From the NCBI GenBank assembly GCA_937897785.1, contig CALCNB010000067.1:1-6583 (forward strand): 6,583 bases of DNA, written 5' to 3'. A model generated the notes under the pieces. The model had not been told where the DNA came from, did not search any database, and saw only the letters and a program-made list of their open reading frames with translations. The translations under genes and the position numbers were made by a program. Positions 6,238 to 6,583 of this stretch are shown piece by piece (position 1 is the first letter of the stretch; each line of letters opens with the position of its first letter). Origin of the DNA: an uncultured Cellvibrionales bacterium. Its GTDB lineage: Bacteria; Pseudomonadota; Gammaproteobacteria; Pseudomonadales; UBA7434.

Positions 6238-6270
6238 CTATCGTTGTAATAACGTTAGGACAGTTAGTTT
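6238..6270 (-). pseudogene. Relic of a flagellin 3' end, imperfect direct repeat of the adjacent flagellin terminus
   Basis: Read on the minus strand from 6270, the codons give KLTVLTLLQR-stop. The adjoining intact flagellin ends KQTVLALLQ-stop. At the DNA level 6244-6270 matches 6282-6308 at 23 of 27 positions. A TAGGA motif follows both copies, immediately after CAA in the intact gene and three bases later in the relic. The relic starts abruptly 11 bases after the intact stop region, has no start codon and lies in another frame. It looks like the leftover of a third flagellin gene lost by recombination, or of a small tandem duplication. It is closer to the partial flagellin's end than to that of the complete flagellin, which ends NLLSK. 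Confidence 0.65.
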
Positions 6271-6278
6271 ATAAGATC

Positions 6279-6583
6279 CTATTGTAATAACGCCAGGACC
6301 GTTTGTTTACTTGCATTAGCCTGCGCTAGCATCGCTGTTGCAGCCTGCTGCAAGATTTGACCTTTGGCCAAATTCCCTGTTTCCGTTGCAAAATCAGCAT
6401 CCATAATTCGTCCTTTTGACGCCATTAGATTTACTCTGATTTGATTTAAGTTCCCTATGGTACTATCTAATCTATTGGATGCAGCACCCATTCTTCCTCT
6501 TACTTCATTAACGCCAGATAAAGCAGTATCTATTTCTGTTATAGCGATTTGTGCATCAGCAAAAGTACCAATACTAACACCAG
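6279..6583 (-). CDS. Flagellin, C-terminal part (partial; runs off the right edge)
   Basis: The last 100 codons are present, open to the window edge; the N-terminus lies outside. The segment starts in the end of the central region (GVSIGTFADAQIAITEIDTA) and continues through the D1/D0 C-terminal helix pair: SGVNEVRGRMGAASNRLDST, NLNQIRVNLMASKGRIMDAD, FATETGNLAKGQILQQAATA and MLAQANASKQTVLALLQ. This is the standard flagellin C-terminus, which packs in the filament core and is the part FliS binds before export. It is a clear paralogue of the complete flagellin downstream (shared SKGRI-DADFA-ET-NL, QILQQA and LAQANA) but looks more canonical, so it may be the major subunit; that is inference. 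Its transcript should end at the hairpin at 6181-6216. An internal Met at 6491 is not the start. Confidence 0.95.
   Translation of the reverse strand, partial: GVSIGTFADAQIAITEIDTALSGVNEVRGRMGAASNRLDSTIGNLNQIRVNLMASKGRIMDADFATETGNLAKGQILQQAATAMLAQANASKQTVLALLQ

Noticed and set aside
1..6583. CRISPR array, insertion sequence, tRNA, integron or defence system
   Set aside because: No regularly spaced repeats, transposase or integrase motifs, cloverleaf or defence-type domains were found on either strand.

Overview
This window carries the distal part of a polar-flagellum gene cluster on the minus strand. It suggests a gammaproteobacterium of the Pseudomonas/Oceanospirillales type, probably aquatic and of moderate to low GC. 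The evidence is the gene order flagellin - flagellin - fliD - fliS - fliT-like - fleQ. Only gammaproteobacteria that use the FleQ/FlrA hierarchy place this sigma54 activator next to fliDST, and the predicted FleQ matches the Pseudomonas protein motif for motif, by recall of the family. No species is claimed.

Layout in transcription order (right to left). The window opens inside a flagellin gene, of which the last 100 codons are present (6279-6583). Just behind its stop lies a decayed second copy of a flagellin 3' end (6238-6270), then a strong hairpin terminator (6181-6216). An AT-rich promoter region leads into a complete, short flagellin of 288 aa (5200-6066). The filament-cap gene fliD follows after only 16 bases (5183 down to 3366), with no flaG and no terminator between. 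After a 141-base gap come the flagellin chaperone fliS (2793-3224) and a FliT-like gene (2401-2778) 14 bases behind it. A 267-base leader with a candidate sigma70 promoter precedes fleQ (673-2133).

Downstream of fleQ the flagellar context stops. The expected fleS/fleR pair is absent. In its place are a short two-helix membrane-protein gene that appears broken by a one-base frameshift (146-461) and, convergent with it, the 3' end of a plus-strand gene resembling the soluble glucose/sorbosone dehydrogenase family (3-149). The leftmost ~310 bases are clearly more AT-rich than the adjoining DNA.

How the genes work together: FleQ activates sigma54-dependent flagellar genes and is inhibited by c-di-GMP in relatives; its binding motifs are intact here. 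The flagellins polymerise under the FliD cap. FliS holds flagellin before export, and the FliT-like protein probably escorts FliD. I see no undescribed defence, mobile or biosynthetic system. The most interesting points are an extra flagellin-IN-like module inside the C-terminal half of FliD, the flagellin relic, the tight flagellin-fliD junction, the divergent flagellin core and the broken membrane gene.
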